DNA from: Platanthera guangdongensis
Lineage: Eukaryota; Streptophyta; Magnoliopsida; Asparagales; Orchidaceae
NCBI GenBank assembly: GCA_039583875.1
Contig: CM077150.1
Location: 188,050,375-188,114,374, forward strand
Direction: 5' to 3'
Length of the DNA: 64,000 nt
Part shown: in pieces, positions 62,787 through 64,000 of the stretch
Layout: each line of letters begins with the position of its first letter
Numbering within the stretch: position 1 is the first letter of the stretch
Notes under the pieces: generated by a model
Database searches by the model: none
What the model was told of the DNA's origin: nothing
The model's input: only the letters and a program-made list of their open reading frames with translations
Position numbers and translations under genes: made by a program

Positions 62787-64000
62787 TGAAAGTACAAGTT
62801 AGATCTGAAATACTCTAGGGGGGGGGGGGGGGTGAATAGAGTATTGTGCTCACTACAAATTTTTTTTACAACTTTTGCTGTAATCCTAAGTGAACAGATT
62901 AGCAAATAAAGAAATAAGCACACACAACCTAGTAAATCACAGAACACAGTCAAAACAAAAGAAAAAGGGCAACCAAACGACACAAGAAATTTATAGTGGT
63001 TCCCCAACCTGGGTACATCCACTCTTCTACCACCCTGGTAGGAATCCACTCAGATTTTTGATTAGGTGCCTGACACCAATGAGCTTTTGTTCAGGTGCTC
63101 AAAAACCAAAACCTCAAGTCTTTTGGTAGGAGAATTGCAACCAGAAATAATTTGAAGGGACTTAAAACCCTGTACAGAAGTTGGAAAAGGGGTGATGAGG
63201 TCTTCTCTTTCTCAATAACAACTGAGAAGACTTGTGGATTGATTTCAGCAGATTGCTCCCCTGAGATCTTGAATGGATCAGGAATTCTGGAGCACTGCTT
63301 CAGGGTGACAGTCTTCAAAGAGCTTGAGTGCCTGGACCAGAGATTGCTTCAGGAACTTCTTTGACAGATAGAATAATTATTGTCCTTCAGAAGTTATCCT
63401 GTAGGGTTGGAAGAAGAAGACTCTTGATGGAGATTGAATGTTCTTCTTCTTCTTGATGATGTTCTCTGGCTTAGGCTGATTGCAGTATAAAAACTTTAAA
63501 TTTCTGTAAGACTGTTCTTGAGTGTACTGTCTGTCTGTGTCTGTCTGACTGCTTAATCTTTTCTTTTCTGACTTTTTACTGACTGAGGAACATTCGAAAT
63601 TTGAATGTTTGAGCAGTAAATGCAGTCGGCCTAGGAAGGAAGCGACAATCAATAATTTCCTAACTGTCCTATGGAAAAATGGCATGTAATAATCCATGAT
63701 CAATGCTCGTTCCAACGGTAACATTCCGAGAAGATTGAGCATTAATTACTCAGGAATCTGAGAAGTCCTAGTCTGGAATCGTCGAACGAAGAATAGAAAT
63801 CGTCGAGCTAAGTTCACAGTTCATTGAGCTGAGCTGATGAGTTCGTCGACCAGACAATAACAATTAGTCTTCAAGGGAATCTTGTCAATTCTGCTACAAT
63901 CTTCGTCGAACTTACAATCTTCATTCGTCGAGCTGAGTTCAAAAATCGTCGACCGAAGAATGATTGTGGACTTAGAATCTGAGAAGTCTCTGGCTGAGAA
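62787..64000 (-). repeat. 5' LTR of H (runs off the window)
   Basis: At least 1,214 bp. Near its 3' end is a C-run (CTATTCACCC... to CTAGAGTATTTCAG). CGTCGA/TCGACG palindrome elements lie at 63779-63960. A candidate TATA (TTTTTATACTGC on the minus strand) is near 63483. The LTR start is not in the window. Confidence 0.75.

Larger units (their letters stand above)
56043..64000 (-). mobile_element. Sirevirus-like copia element H, decayed
   Basis: On the minus strand: LTR from beyond 64000 to 62787, PBS, gag from 62645, protease, integrase, RT, RNase H ending near 57410, then an extra decayed reading frame to about 56045. Motifs such as WYLDSGCSKHMTG and GLKHNLISISQLCDEG, together with a post-pol frame, fit the Sirevirus group. 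The other LTR would lie in or beyond the gap. Confidence 0.75.

Overview
The window is a block of nested LTR retrotransposons from a flowering plant, with no cellular gene that I can support. The plant assignment rests on four things: primer-binding sites complementary to plant initiator tRNA-Met, chromodomain-bearing Ty3/gypsy elements, a CCCTAAA telomere-type array, and a 5S-rRNA-containing LTR of the Cassandra type. The species cannot be told from this sequence. Coordinates and splice sites were worked out by hand.

Layout. Bases 1-496 are the 3' internal end of a gypsy element (A'). It is joined in inverted orientation to a truncated minus-strand gypsy element G (497-7546, 4.67-kb LTR). 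G interrupts the gag of minus-strand gypsy E (7547-15010), whose LTR is itself split by a complete Ty1/copia element (9373-14071, duplication AAATG). E lies in the gag of the oldest plus-strand element, B, whose pieces are 15011-16257, 37920-38511 and 48630-53079. B is split by gypsy A (16258-37919, duplication TCAAC). The 5' LTR of A is split by gypsy D (18494-27990, duplication AATGT), and the 3' LTR of A carries a telomere-repeat and 146-bp-repeat insertion. B is split again, within its RT, by gypsy C (38512-48358) followed by a Cassandra-like solo LTR (48364-48624). Right of B lie a copia LTR relic, a minus-strand gypsy scrap, a 500-N gap, and a decayed minus-strand Sirevirus-like copia element (H) that runs off the window.

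Central observation. In gypsy families C, D and E the long gag reading frame has no start codon in the internal region. It opens directly after an in-frame TAG that forms a splice acceptor. The matching ATG is an 8-codon exon inside the LTR, ending in a GTAACG or GTAATG donor, so Gag would be made only from RNA spliced across the LTR end and the primer-binding site. A and G show the same design with two LTR-encoded exons, and B has a decayed relic of the exon. A second small phase-1 intron (72-123 bp, GT...AG) separates gag from protease in A, B, C, D and G. In C, whose gag and pol frames are both open, this intron alone decides between Gag and Gag-Pol. If this is right, these elements use splicing both to separate the genomic RNA from the Gag message and to set the Gag to Gag-Pol ratio.

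A second theme is that every LTR family here, gypsy and copia alike, carries its own array of short palindromes. In most this lies in the 5' (U3) part of the LTR, and in C and D the stems show compensatory base changes. By LTR divergence counted by eye, the copia element (3 of 381), C (about 18 of 2465) and D (about 28 of 2307) are recent; A and B are older and carry many nonsense and frameshift mutations.
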